Part shown: piece after piece, positions 53,165-60,841 of the stretch
Layout of the letters: every line of letters starts with the position of its first letter
Numbering within the stretch: position 1 is the first letter of the stretch
DNA from: Sphingobacterium zeae
GTDB taxonomy: Bacteria > Bacteroidota > Bacteroidia > Sphingobacteriales > Sphingobacteriaceae
Assembly: GCF_030818895.1 (NCBI RefSeq)
Contig: NZ_JAUTBA010000001.1
Location: forward strand, 3,100,001-3,164,000
Reading direction: 5' to 3'
Length of the DNA: 64,000 bases
Program-made: the position numbers and the translations under genes
Notes under the pieces: model-generated
Seen by the model: only the letters and a program-made list of their open reading frames with translations
The model's database searches: none
What the model was told of the DNA's origin: nothing

Positions 53165-55168
53165 ATGAAGAAAAACATACTCTTAGCAGCCCTGCTAACC
53201 TGTGGCTCATTGATAAGCAACGCGCAAAACAATGCAATTAATGTGACTTACATGGATAAAAGCGTGCGCCCTCAAGATGACTTTTACAATTTTGTGAATG
53301 GACAATGGATGAAAACAGTCAAGATTCCTTCCGATAAGGCGCGGTGGGGATCATTTGATGAGCTTCGTGAAAATACAGATATTGCTACGTTAAAGGTACT
53401 GCAAGAGTCACTTTCAGGCGATTTTCAGAAAGGAACAGACAATCAGAAGATCGCAGATTTGTATAAATCGTTCGTTGATATGAAGACGCGTAACGAACTT
53501 GGATTGGAGCCAGTTAAACCATATCTTGATAAAATCGCTGCGATTAAAAATTTCGAAGATTTATATCAGTATCTTGTTGAAGTGGCGCCTATTGGCGGAA
53601 ATCCTTTTTTCAGTGGTTATGTTTATGCACATCTTAAGAATTCAGCTGTCAATACGGTATATTTAGGTGGGGGAAGTCTTGGGTTGGGAAGATCCTATTA
53701 TCAGGTAAATGACAAGAAGAATGAAGAGACGTTAAATGATTATTCCACTTATATCTCTTCACTTTATGCCAAATCAGGTCAACTTACAAGGGATCTAAAG
53801 GGGCCGAAAATTGTTGCCTTTGAAAAGCAGTTGGCCTCAAATCTTAAAACTGTTGAGCAATCAAGGGATGCCAATGGCCGGTATAATCCCATCGCTGTTG
53901 CGGATCTGAAAAAAATCGTGAAGAATATCGATATTGCAAAATACTTAAATGACGTCGGTTTTAAGGCTGACACGGTTATTATACCGGAAATAAAATACTA
54001 TGAAAATCTTGACAAAGTTTTCAATCTTCAAAATCTACCGGTGATTAAAGAGTTATTGACATTTCATGTGCTAAATAACGCGGCGTCTTACACTACGCAA
54101 GAATTAAACGATCTGTCTTTTGATTTTTGGGGGCGTAAGTTAAAAGGACAAAAAGAACAACGTGCGCTAGACAAGCGCGGCGTAGAGTTTGTTAACTCCA
54201 TCGCGGGAGAGCTATTGGGTAAATTATATGTGAAAGAAAGCTTTCCTCCAAAGGCTAAAGCCGAGGCTGAGGAGCTTGTAAGCTATCTGATTAAAGCATT
54301 CGGCCAGCATATCAAGGACCTGACCTGGATGTCTGACGACACAAAAGTAAAGGCTTTGGAAAAACTGGCTAAGTTTAAAGTTAAAATTGGTTACCCAGAT
54401 AAGTGGAAAGATTATAGCAAACTTGAAGTGGGCATGTCGTTGTATGCAAACGTATTGGCATCAAGCAAATGGGCATTTTATCAAAATTTGGCCAAACAAG
54501 ATAAGCCAGTGGACAAGTCTGAATGGGGGATGACCCCGCAAACTGTAAACGCTTATTATAGTCCATTGTTTAACGAAATTGTCTTTCCCGCGGCTATTCT
54601 TCAACCTCCGTTCTATGATTACAAGGCCGATGCAGCTGTTAATTTCGGTGGTATTGGTGCGGTAATTGGTCACGAACTTTCACACGGCTTTGACGATCAG
54701 GGTGCTAAATATGATGGGAATGGAAATCTGAACAACTGGTGGAGCGATAGTGATAAGGCAAAATTTGAAGCCGCTGCAGATGCATTGGTCCGTCAATTTG
54801 AATCTTATGAGCCTGTCCCAGGAGTTTTTGTAAACGGTCGTTTCACATTGGGCGAGAACATCGGTGATTTGGGCGGCTCATCTGTCGCTTTTGATGCCTT
54901 GCAGCTTTATTTGAAAGATAAGGGCAATCCTGGATTGATAGATGGGTTTACACAAGATCAACGCTTCTTCCTTTCTTGGGCAACTATTTGGAGGACCAAA
55001 ACAACGGATGAGTTTGTGGTCAATCAAGTGAAGACCGATCCCCATTCTCCAGCGCAGTATCGTGCTTTTGCGCCGATTATTAACCTGGACGCTTTTCACA
55101 AAGCTTGGAATACCAAGGAGGGAGACAAAATGTTTGTTCCTGTGAATAAGCGGATTAAAATTTGGTAG
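53165..55168 (+). CDS. M13-family (neprilysin-like) metallopeptidase
   Basis: 667 residues from ATG at 53165, where a Sec signal peptide begins (MKKNILLAALLTCGSLIS, cleaved before QNN). Zinc motif HELSH in GHELSHGFDDQG and third ligand Glu in GENIGDLGGSS; DDFYNFVNGQWM is the usual opening, and NAYYSP/PHSPAQYR are substrate-cleft segments. Exported oligopeptidase like bacterial PepO. Follows metA by 91 bases with its own promoter; a terminator follows. Confidence 0.96.
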   Translation: MKKNILLAALLTCGSLISNAQNNAINVTYMDKSVRPQDDFYNFVNGQWMKTVKIPSDKARWGSFDELRENTDIATLKVLQESLSGDFQKGTDNQKIADLYKSFVDMKTRNELGLEPVKPYLDKIAAIKNFEDLYQYLVEVAPIGGNPFFSGYVYAHLKNSAVNTVYLGGGSLGLGRSYYQVNDKKNEETLNDYSTYISSLYAKSGQLTRDLKGPKIVAFEKQLASNLKTVEQSRDANGRYNPIAVADLKKIVKNIDIAKYLNDVGFKADTVIIPEIKYYENLDKVFNLQNLPVIKELLTFHVLNNAASYTTQELNDLSFDFWGRKLKGQKEQRALDKRGVEFVNSIAGELLGKLYVKESFPPKAKAEAEELVSYLIKAFGQHIKDLTWMSDDTKVKALEKLAKFKVKIGYPDKWKDYSKLEVGMSLYANVLASSKWAFYQNLAKQDKPVDKSEWGMTPQTVNAYYSPLFNEIVFPAAILQPPFYDYKADAAVNFGGIGAVIGHELSHGFDDQGAKYDGNGNLNNWWSDSDKAKFEAAADALVRQFESYEPVPGVFVNGRFTLGENIGDLGGSSVAFDALQLYLKDKGNPGLIDGFTQDQRFFLSWATIWRTKTTDEFVVNQVKTDPHSPAQYRAFAPIINLDAFHKAWNTKEGDKMFVPVNKRIKIW

Positions 55169-55188
55169 TTTGTTCATGAGATCAATTA

Positions 55189-55225
55189 AAAAAGGGCGTA
55201 TTGCAAAATGGAATACGCCCTTTTT
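55189..55225. terminator. Bidirectional terminator
   Basis: A 14-bp stem (55189-55202 with 55212-55225) ending in A5/T5, between the converging peptidase and MFS genes. Confidence 0.9.
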
Positions 55226-55241
55226 CTTGACTTATTTTAAG

Positions 55242-56456
55242 TTATTTCATCCATTTCAAAACCAAATAGAACCCAATGGCTGTAATGGATAAACTCAATG
55301 CAATGGCCCACCATAGCGTTGTGAAACCAAAGGAATCGACAATACTTGTGCCCAAGATTGGCGAAAAAATATTTGCAGCTGAAAAGGCTAGCGAGTTGAA
55401 GCCCATGTAGGCTCCTTGCGTTTTTGGGGAAGACCTATTAACAGAAACGGTTGCCATAAAAGGCAATGTGAGCATTTCTCCCAATCCAAAAATAAAGAAT
55501 GTGAAATATAACCAAGCAAGTCCGCCAGTAAAATTTAGCATGGCATATGAAATGGCACATAGAAATGTTCCAAAGACGAGTGTGCTAATTAATGAAAATC
55601 TCTTCTCGGCAATATGAACAATAAACATTTCTAACAACACGATGACGAAGCCGCTCCATCCAAGCAGAAATCCAATTTGGTGATCATTCAAATGGTGAAC
55701 TTCTCGGTAGAATATCGGTAAGGTAGTGATCAGCTGAAAAAAACAAAAAGAGAAGATACAACAAAAGATATTGAATAGGACAAATGGCACGTCGGTATAA
55801 GGATTTTGCCCTTTTTTAGACATTTCATTATCAGGTGTAATATCTTTTTTTGATCTGATATCGCTTCTTTTTTGTCTTTTATGAAAAAAGACAAAGAAAA
55901 TTATTGCTGCACAGAGAACGGCAAGGGAATTTCCATAAAATATCCAATTGAAAGAGATGGCTGCCAAAAAACCTGCCACCGCTGGACCGATTGAGAAGCC
56001 CAGATTTATAGCCAAACGATTCAATGAAAAGGCGCGGGTGATATTTTCAGGTTTAGCGTAACTTGCTACTGATACGGAGTTTGCAGGTCTAAAAGCATCA
56101 AAAATCAAGCTTAACGTAAAAATCATTATGGATAGCGACTGTACCTCTTTAAAGTATGGTATCAGTAGGAATAAAGGAGCGGCCAACACAAGACTTCCAA
56201 ACTGAACCTTGAAACTACCAATCCGATCGGTCAGCCAGCCGCCTATATAAGATCCACAGACGGAGCCAACGCCATAACACATCAAAACAATTCCGACTTG
56301 TTTTATATCGAAGTGCAAAACTCTGGTCATGTAAAGGCCTAGAAATGGAATCACCATGCTTCCCATTCTATTGATCAGCATGACGATAGCAAGCAGCCAT
56401 GCAGCTTGTGAGAGTCCTCTAAAGGAGTCTAGGTATATTGATAAAATTCTTTTCAT
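55242..56456 (-). CDS. MFS transporter, MdtG-like
   Basis: 404 residues from ATG at 56456 (MKRILSIYLDSFRGLSQAAW). Twelve membrane helices. The MFS motif A appears as GGWLTDRIGSFKV between helices 2 and 3; PIFYREVHHL and RKKDI-like basic central loop (about 190-215). Resembles MdtG/DHA1 drug or sugar efflux pumps. Substrate unknown. It lies downstream of the 5'-nucleotidase pair but a strong terminator separates them. Confidence 0.9.
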   Translation of the reverse strand: MKRILSIYLDSFRGLSQAAWLLAIVMLINRMGSMVIPFLGLYMTRVLHFDIKQVGIVLMCYGVGSVCGSYIGGWLTDRIGSFKVQFGSLVLAAPLFLLIPYFKEVQSLSIMIFTLSLIFDAFRPANSVSVASYAKPENITRAFSLNRLAINLGFSIGPAVAGFLAAISFNWIFYGNSLAVLCAAIIFFVFFHKRQKRSDIRSKKDITPDNEMSKKGQNPYTDVPFVLFNIFCCIFSFCFFQLITTLPIFYREVHHLNDHQIGFLLGWSGFVIVLLEMFIVHIAEKRFSLISTLVFGTFLCAISYAMLNFTGGLAWLYFTFFIFGLGEMLTLPFMATVSVNRSSPKTQGAYMGFNSLAFSAANIFSPILGTSIVDSFGFTTLWWAIALSLSITAIGFYLVLKWMK

Positions 56457-56524
56457 TAAAGGGTAAATCAGCTTATATAAACCTCGTGTTTTAAGTCTAT
56501 AAGTCTTCTTGTTGTCTTGAAAAA

Positions 56525-56556
56525 AAATGCCAAATTGATTAGTCAATTTGGCATTT
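56525..56556. terminator. Bidirectional terminator
   Basis: A perfect 14-bp stem (56525-56538 with 56543-56556) with loop TTAG, just after the nucleotidase stop. Confidence 0.9.
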
Positions 56557-56573
56557 ATGAATAGTGAATCAAA

Positions 56574-57533
56574 TTATGCCAACATGGACGCTGGAATTGT
56601 AGGATCGACTTGATAGGTGCTCGCCACCATTTGTTTCTTTTTGGAACCCGGCTCCATAATGAAATCAATCCTCCCCAGATTAATCCCTGCAAAACCGACT
56701 TGATTCACAACGGTCTTCGTACCTTTTAAATTGGTAACTAATGTGGGTTCATTTAAAAATGTATGCGTATGCCCGCCTATAATTAAGTCGATATCTGATG
56801 TTTTGGCGGCAAGCACCAAATCCGACACTTTATCGTTTTCATATTGGTAACCTAAATGCGACAGACAGATGATGAGATCGCATTTATGTTTTTCCTTGAG
56901 TATCTTTACCACCTTTTTGGATACCTCAATTGGATCCAGATATTTCATTCCCTTAAAGTTATTGGGATCTACCAATCCCTCGATATCTACACCGAGCCCG
57001 AATACACCGATTTTTATACCACCCTTATGAAATATGGTGTAATCGTTGGTTTTTCCTTCCAATACTGTTCCTTTAAAGTCGTAATTGGCCGTTAAAAACG
57101 GAAATTTAGCATGGTCCAGGTATTTCACAAGTCCGTCCAGTCCATTGTCAAATTCGTGATTTCCAAATGTCCCAGCGTCATACCCCAATTTCGTCATGAG
57201 ATCCAGCTCCAGCTTCCCTCCAAATAGATTAAAATAGGGAGTACCTTGAAACATATCGCCCGCATCTAATAATAGGAGGTGTTCTTCTTCTTTGCGAATT
57301 TTATTGATAAGCGTGCTCCGGCGTGCCACACCACCCAATCCTTGATATTTGCCACCATCCATAGGAAAAGGTTCAATTCGGCTATGCACATCGTTGGTAT
57401 GTAAGATTGTAAGTTTTACTTTTTTGCTCTTAGCGTTAGCTTGAAAAGGAAGTGACCCCAATGCAACTGCAGCAGAAAATCCACCAACTTGCTTGATAAA
57501 TGATCTTCGGTTAATTGATTTTAATTCTTCCAT
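56574..57533 (-). CDS. 5'-nucleotidase metallophosphatase domain protein (Tat)
   Basis: 319 residues. A twin-arginine signal (INRRSFIKQVGGFSAAVALG) is followed by the calcineurin-like phosphatase domain of the UshA/5'-nucleotidase family: ILHTNDVHSRI, LDAGDMFQGTPY, FGNHEFDNG, CLSHLGYQ and IIGGHTHTF with all metal ligands. It ends where the C-terminal nucleotide-binding domain would begin. That domain is encoded by the preceding gene, whose 3' end overlaps this start by 23 bases. Together they make one split 5'-nucleotidase. Confidence 0.94.
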   Translation of the reverse strand: MEELKSINRRSFIKQVGGFSAAVALGSLPFQANAKSKKVKLTILHTNDVHSRIEPFPMDGGKYQGLGGVARRSTLINKIRKEEEHLLLLDAGDMFQGTPYFNLFGGKLELDLMTKLGYDAGTFGNHEFDNGLDGLVKYLDHAKFPFLTANYDFKGTVLEGKTNDYTIFHKGGIKIGVFGLGVDIEGLVDPNNFKGMKYLDPIEVSKKVVKILKEKHKCDLIICLSHLGYQYENDKVSDLVLAAKTSDIDLIIGGHTHTFLNEPTLVTNLKGTKTVVNQVGFAGINLGRIDFIMEPGSKKKQMVASTYQVDPTIPASMLA

Positions 57534-58272
57534 CTAATTCTGCATTTACTTTTTTGCCTTCTTTCGTTAATTCACTCACGTATTCAATCAGTCCTTCACG
57601 CATCCGCTGCGGATAATTTGCCCGCGATACAGATTGTGTCAACAGCGTCAGGTTGTCGCCACCATTAGCGAGATAATCATAGGTTACCAATTTATACAAC
57701 TTATTGTCTTCAATTGCTAGACCTTTGATTTTAATGTCCTGGGCTTTGTTGCCTGTAATGGTCAACGTCATCCCAGCGATGGGTTGACCATGTGTTGAGG
57801 CGATATAGTCTGCAAGTTGACGAATTTGAGTTCCCTTGAGTTCGAGAACTGTTAAAGTGTTTTCGAAAGGCATCACCTCGAAGATATGTCCAACGGTAAT
57901 ATCGCCTGCTTTCAGATCATTTCGGATTCCACCCTTAGTAGCAAATGCTATATCCGCAGGGTTATGGGCATTGTGTTCACTCATCCACAACAAGGCTTCA
58001 CAAAAAAAATTGCCCATTAATGTTTCTGCCGTCTTCTCTTTTGTCAACGCTTTGTCTGCATGTCCTATAACTCGATTCATCTCCACTTCCATTTTATGTT
58101 TGAAAGGCTCGTAGATTGATACGACTGTAGGATCAGCTTGCATATCGCTATTGATATGATATTGTTGGAAATCTTTCTGCGTTGGATGGAGCTGCTTGCT
58201 ACAACTGGCAACCATCAAAAGCGAACCGAATCCAAGGCTACCAATAAAGGCAATTTGCTTTGATATCTTCAT
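57511..58272 (-). CDS. 5'-nucleotidase C-terminal domain lipoprotein
   Basis: 253 residues from ATG at 58272 (MKISKQIAFIGSLGFGSLL) with lipobox VASC. The 5_nucleotid_C domain follows: GNFFCEALLWMSEHNAHNPADIAF, TKGGIRNDLKAGDITVGHIFEVMPFENTL and YKLVTYDYLANGGDNL, the substrate-binding half of the enzyme. Its partner catalytic domain is the next gene. Anchoring this half by lipid and exporting the other through Tat is unusual and requires them to meet in the periplasm. TAACTTTG element (complement of 58300-58307) lies upstream. Confidence 0.93.
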   Translation of the reverse strand: MKISKQIAFIGSLGFGSLLMVASCSKQLHPTQKDFQQYHINSDMQADPTVVSIYEPFKHKMEVEMNRVIGHADKALTKEKTAETLMGNFFCEALLWMSEHNAHNPADIAFATKGGIRNDLKAGDITVGHIFEVMPFENTLTVLELKGTQIRQLADYIASTHGQPIAGMTLTITGNKAQDIKIKGLAIEDNKLYKLVTYDYLANGGDNLTLLTQSVSRANYPQRMREGLIEYVSELTKEGKKVNAELDGRIKIN

Positions 58273-58299
58273 TCTTTTTTCGTTTAACCAAATATTGGG

Positions 58300-58307
58300 C
58301 AAAGTTA
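58300..58307 (-). promoter_or_regulatory. Promoter -7 element of nucleotidase operon
   Basis: Reads TAACTTTG on the minus strand, exact TAnnTTTG, 27 bases before the ATG at 58272. Confidence 0.45.
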
Positions 58308-58362
58308 GCCAATTATATATGAACAAATCTTATCCAATGTTAGCTAATTTTTAAAAACAACA

Positions 58363-58389
58363 AAAGCTTAACATCGTATGTTAAGCTTT
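58363..58389. terminator. Terminator of Lrp-EamA operon
   Basis: A perfect 12-bp stem (58363-58374 with 58378-58389) with a 3-base loop, 27 bases beyond the EamA stop; on the minus strand TTGTTGTTTTT follows. Confidence 0.8.
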
Positions 58390-58415
58390 GTCCATATAAT
58401 TAGAAAAATAACAAC

Positions 58416-59453
58416 CTAGTGTACTAATTCCGACTCGGCGATAGGGTTGGTATCCAACTTACTCTCTGGTTGGAGAACTTTTCTACTTTTGCTACGCGCG
58501 GACAGTTTGGCTCGATACGCTTTCCAGTTCATTAATAGGACTGAAAATAAGATCACAGCTAGTCCGAAAATCTGCAATGAGGTCACTACATGCGAAGTGA
58601 AAAAATGACTTAAAATAAGTGCAATGATTGGATTCACATAGGCATACGTACTAACTTCCATTGCGGGGCGAACCTGTAGTAACCAAATATAGGAGCTAAA
58701 GGCGAGGATTGAGCCAAAAGTGATTAGGTAGCCCAAATTGAACCAGTCCACCGGTGCCACGCTACTTAGCGAAAATGTTGTATACTCACCGGTGAAAAGG
58801 GCGGTGATATTAAAGAGTATACCTGCAGTAACCATTTGCCAAGCGGTCTTCACCATGACATGTAAATCCTCTTCCTCTTGTTTCTCAGATTTTTTGAAAT
58901 ATTTGGAAATTAGAGACCCTACGGTCCAAGCGATAGAACCCAATACTAAAATAGATAGGGCGATCACCTTAAGTGTTCCATCGGTATTATCATTGGTTGA
59001 CATAATCTGTTCAGCGAATAACATCACCACTCCACAGAAGCCTAACGCGACACCTAAAACCGTGCTAACACTGCTGAAATTTTCTTTCCATTTGGGTTTA
59101 TCCAATAAAATAAACCAGATCGCTGCTGCTGCAGCAATAATGGCGGCAACACCACCTGAAACATATTGTTCGGCCCAGATAACCCCAGCCATATCGACAA
59201 AAAGCAATAGAAATCCTACGATCGCTGCTTCCTGAACGGATCGCTTATTAAACAATTTATAACCTTTCATTGCGCAATATGCCATTAGAATTACGCTGGC
59301 TGTAACAAATCGAAACGAACCTAATATAAATGGTGGAAAACTATGTAGTGCCTTTTCTATAAAGAAAAAGGTCGATCCCCATACAACATAAATAATGATA
59401 TAGGCGACAACAACCATCAACGGGTTAGCGGCCTTTTTTTGTCCTTGCAACAT
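58416..59453 (-). CDS. EamA/DMT-family transporter
   Basis: 345 residues, ten membrane helices in two EamA repeats. First repeat starts VVAYIIIYVVWGSTFFFIEK, second near VLGSIAWTVGSLISKYF. A basic, hydrophilic C-terminal tail (AKLSARSKSRK). DMT members export amino acids and other metabolites. The Lrp-type regulator lies 18 bases upstream in the same operon, suggesting amino-acid export under feed-back control. Confidence 0.93.
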   Translation of the reverse strand: MLQGQKKAANPLMVVVAYIIIYVVWGSTFFFIEKALHSFPPFILGSFRFVTASVILMAYCAMKGYKLFNKRSVQEAAIVGFLLLFVDMAGVIWAEQYVSGGVAAIIAAAAAIWFILLDKPKWKENFSSVSTVLGVALGFCGVVMLFAEQIMSTNDNTDGTLKVIALSILVLGSIAWTVGSLISKYFKKSEKQEEEDLHVMVKTAWQMVTAGILFNITALFTGEYTTFSLSSVAPVDWFNLGYLITFGSILAFSSYIWLLQVRPAMEVSTYAYVNPIIALILSHFFTSHVVTSLQIFGLAVILFSVLLMNWKAYRAKLSARSKSRKVLQPESKLDTNPIAESELVH

Positions 59454-59471
59454 GATTAAACTTCCTTTCTA

Positions 59472-59945
59472 TTACTCAGGTATTACGACCTGCTGATCTT
59501 CCTTAACCGTTTGAAGTACAATTGTAGTACGGGTGGAGATGATCCCTTCCACTTTACTTAAAGTATTTCGCATCAGATCAACTAATCCGGTCGAATCTGC
59601 AGTTCTTACTTTAATCAGGTAACCATCATCACCTGCAATGTCATGTACTTCCTGTACTTCAGGAATTTCGGCAAGTGCCAATCCAACTGTTTGTTCACCA
59701 ATGATATCATTGGCTTTTATGAAAATAAATGATAAAAGTTTTTGATCGACCGCTGCAGGATTGATCTTGGCACTGTATTTTAAAATTACCTCTTTTTGCT
59801 CGAGCTTTTTTACCCGTTCTAGAATCGCAGAAGGTGCCATTCCCAGCTCTCTGGCGATATCCGCGTTGTTGATACGTCCATTATCCTGCATTAAACGCAA
59901 GATTCTATAGTCGACCTGATCTAAATTATATTCTACTTTTGTCAT
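59472..59945 (-). CDS. Lrp/AsnC-family regulator
   Basis: 157 residues. N-terminal HTH: LDQVDYRILRLMQDNGRINN, ADIARELGMAPSAILERVKKL; C-terminal RAM effector-binding domain with FIKAND, VQEVHDIAGDDGYLIKVR. Works as dimer-octamer that senses an amino acid. Cotranscribed with the EamA exporter. TACCTTTG (complement of 59954-59961) lies only 8 bases upstream of the ATG, so its mRNA is nearly leaderless. Confidence 0.94.
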   Translation of the reverse strand: MTKVEYNLDQVDYRILRLMQDNGRINNADIARELGMAPSAILERVKKLEQKEVILKYSAKINPAAVDQKLLSFIFIKANDIIGEQTVGLALAEIPEVQEVHDIAGDDGYLIKVRTADSTGLVDLMRNTLSKVEGIISTRTTIVLQTVKEDQQVVIPE

Positions 59946-59953
59946 TTCGACTG

Positions 59954-59961
59954 CAAAGGTA
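59954..59961 (-). promoter_or_regulatory. Promoter -7 element of Lrp operon
   Basis: Reads TACCTTTG on the minus strand, exact TAnnTTTG, 8 bases before the ATG at 59945. Confidence 0.45.
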
Positions 59962-60127
59962 CGTATTTAAGTATAAAATTCAAAATATTATAACGAATAA
60001 TGAATATAATTCTGTTAGATTGTTGGTGTTGGTGAATATTGTTCGTGTATGATAGTGCTTTGATTTGATCGGATATGCTAATGGGTTGAAAATAAATATA
60101 TTGCCTTTTAGTAAGCAGCGTTTGTGA

Positions 60128-60631
60128 TTAAAAAATGTATCTTTTTCTTAATTTCAAAATAATATTTCTTGTAGAAAGTATGACGCCCAGTCCGATCAAA
60201 CAGCCTAAACAAACACAACCAAAGCGATCTAAGGCAGCGAAGTAGGAGCGGCTTTCCTGTTCATGCAGATAGACTATAATTAGCGCAACCATCGATGTCC
60301 TCGCTACAGCTATAATGTTGAGTAGTTTACAAGTAATCAACGAGGCCAGGATACCGATTACCATTGCGTAAAGTTGCTGGATCGGAACAAAATATAAGCT
60401 CAGTCCAATGGCGGATCCTATGAAATTGGATTTGGCCCGATCGATCGCTATTTTTTTTGACTCATTCTCTTGTGGAGAAATCACCAGTATAATCGAGATA
60501 AGGGTCCAAGAAACAGAATATTGGGGAAAGGATACAAATAAAGGATAACCGATAAGGAAGCCAATTAGTACGCGAATCGTATATATAATAAAATCTGAAT
60601 GGAGCGTATAGCGAAGGAATAGATTACGCAT
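60128..60631 (-). CDS. FUSC-like membrane protein
   Basis: 167 residues from ATG at 60631 (MRNLFLRYTLHSDFII); one four codons earlier is possible. Four to five membrane helices and the FUSC-type segment SWTLISIILVISPQENESKKIAIDRAKSN, quoted only to its recognisable part: a short helix pair followed by a charged stretch and RAKSNFIGSAIG. Resembles the N-terminal half of aromatic-acid exporters (fusaric-acid resistance family) without the cytoplasmic domain. Single gene; substrate unknown. Confidence 0.75.
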   Translation of the reverse strand: MRNLFLRYTLHSDFIIYTIRVLIGFLIGYPLFVSFPQYSVSWTLISIILVISPQENESKKIAIDRAKSNFIGSAIGLSLYFVPIQQLYAMVIGILASLITCKLLNIIAVARTSMVALIIVYLHEQESRSYFAALDRFGCVCLGCLIGLGVILSTRNIILKLRKRYIF

Positions 60632-60809
60632 ATAAGAAATCAATCGTTAATTTAAATGATGTAGTGCTACAAAAATACAAGCATTGTTTGAAGGAACGAA
60701 ATAAAATCATCATTTATGGCAAATGTTCCTGTTTGCGTTTTTGTGCGTTTTTTGCTTTTGATTTGGTTATTTCTTGCATTCTTCTCTTTTACCAATGCAT
60801 AAATTTAAC

Positions 60810-60817
60810 TAGATTTG
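60810..60817 (+). promoter_or_regulatory. Promoter -7 element of FAD/Fe-S gene
   Basis: TAGATTTG, exact TAnnTTTG, 24 bases before the GTG at 60842. Confidence 0.45.
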
Positions 60818-60841
60818 TTTTATACTTTAAATGCAGATTAA

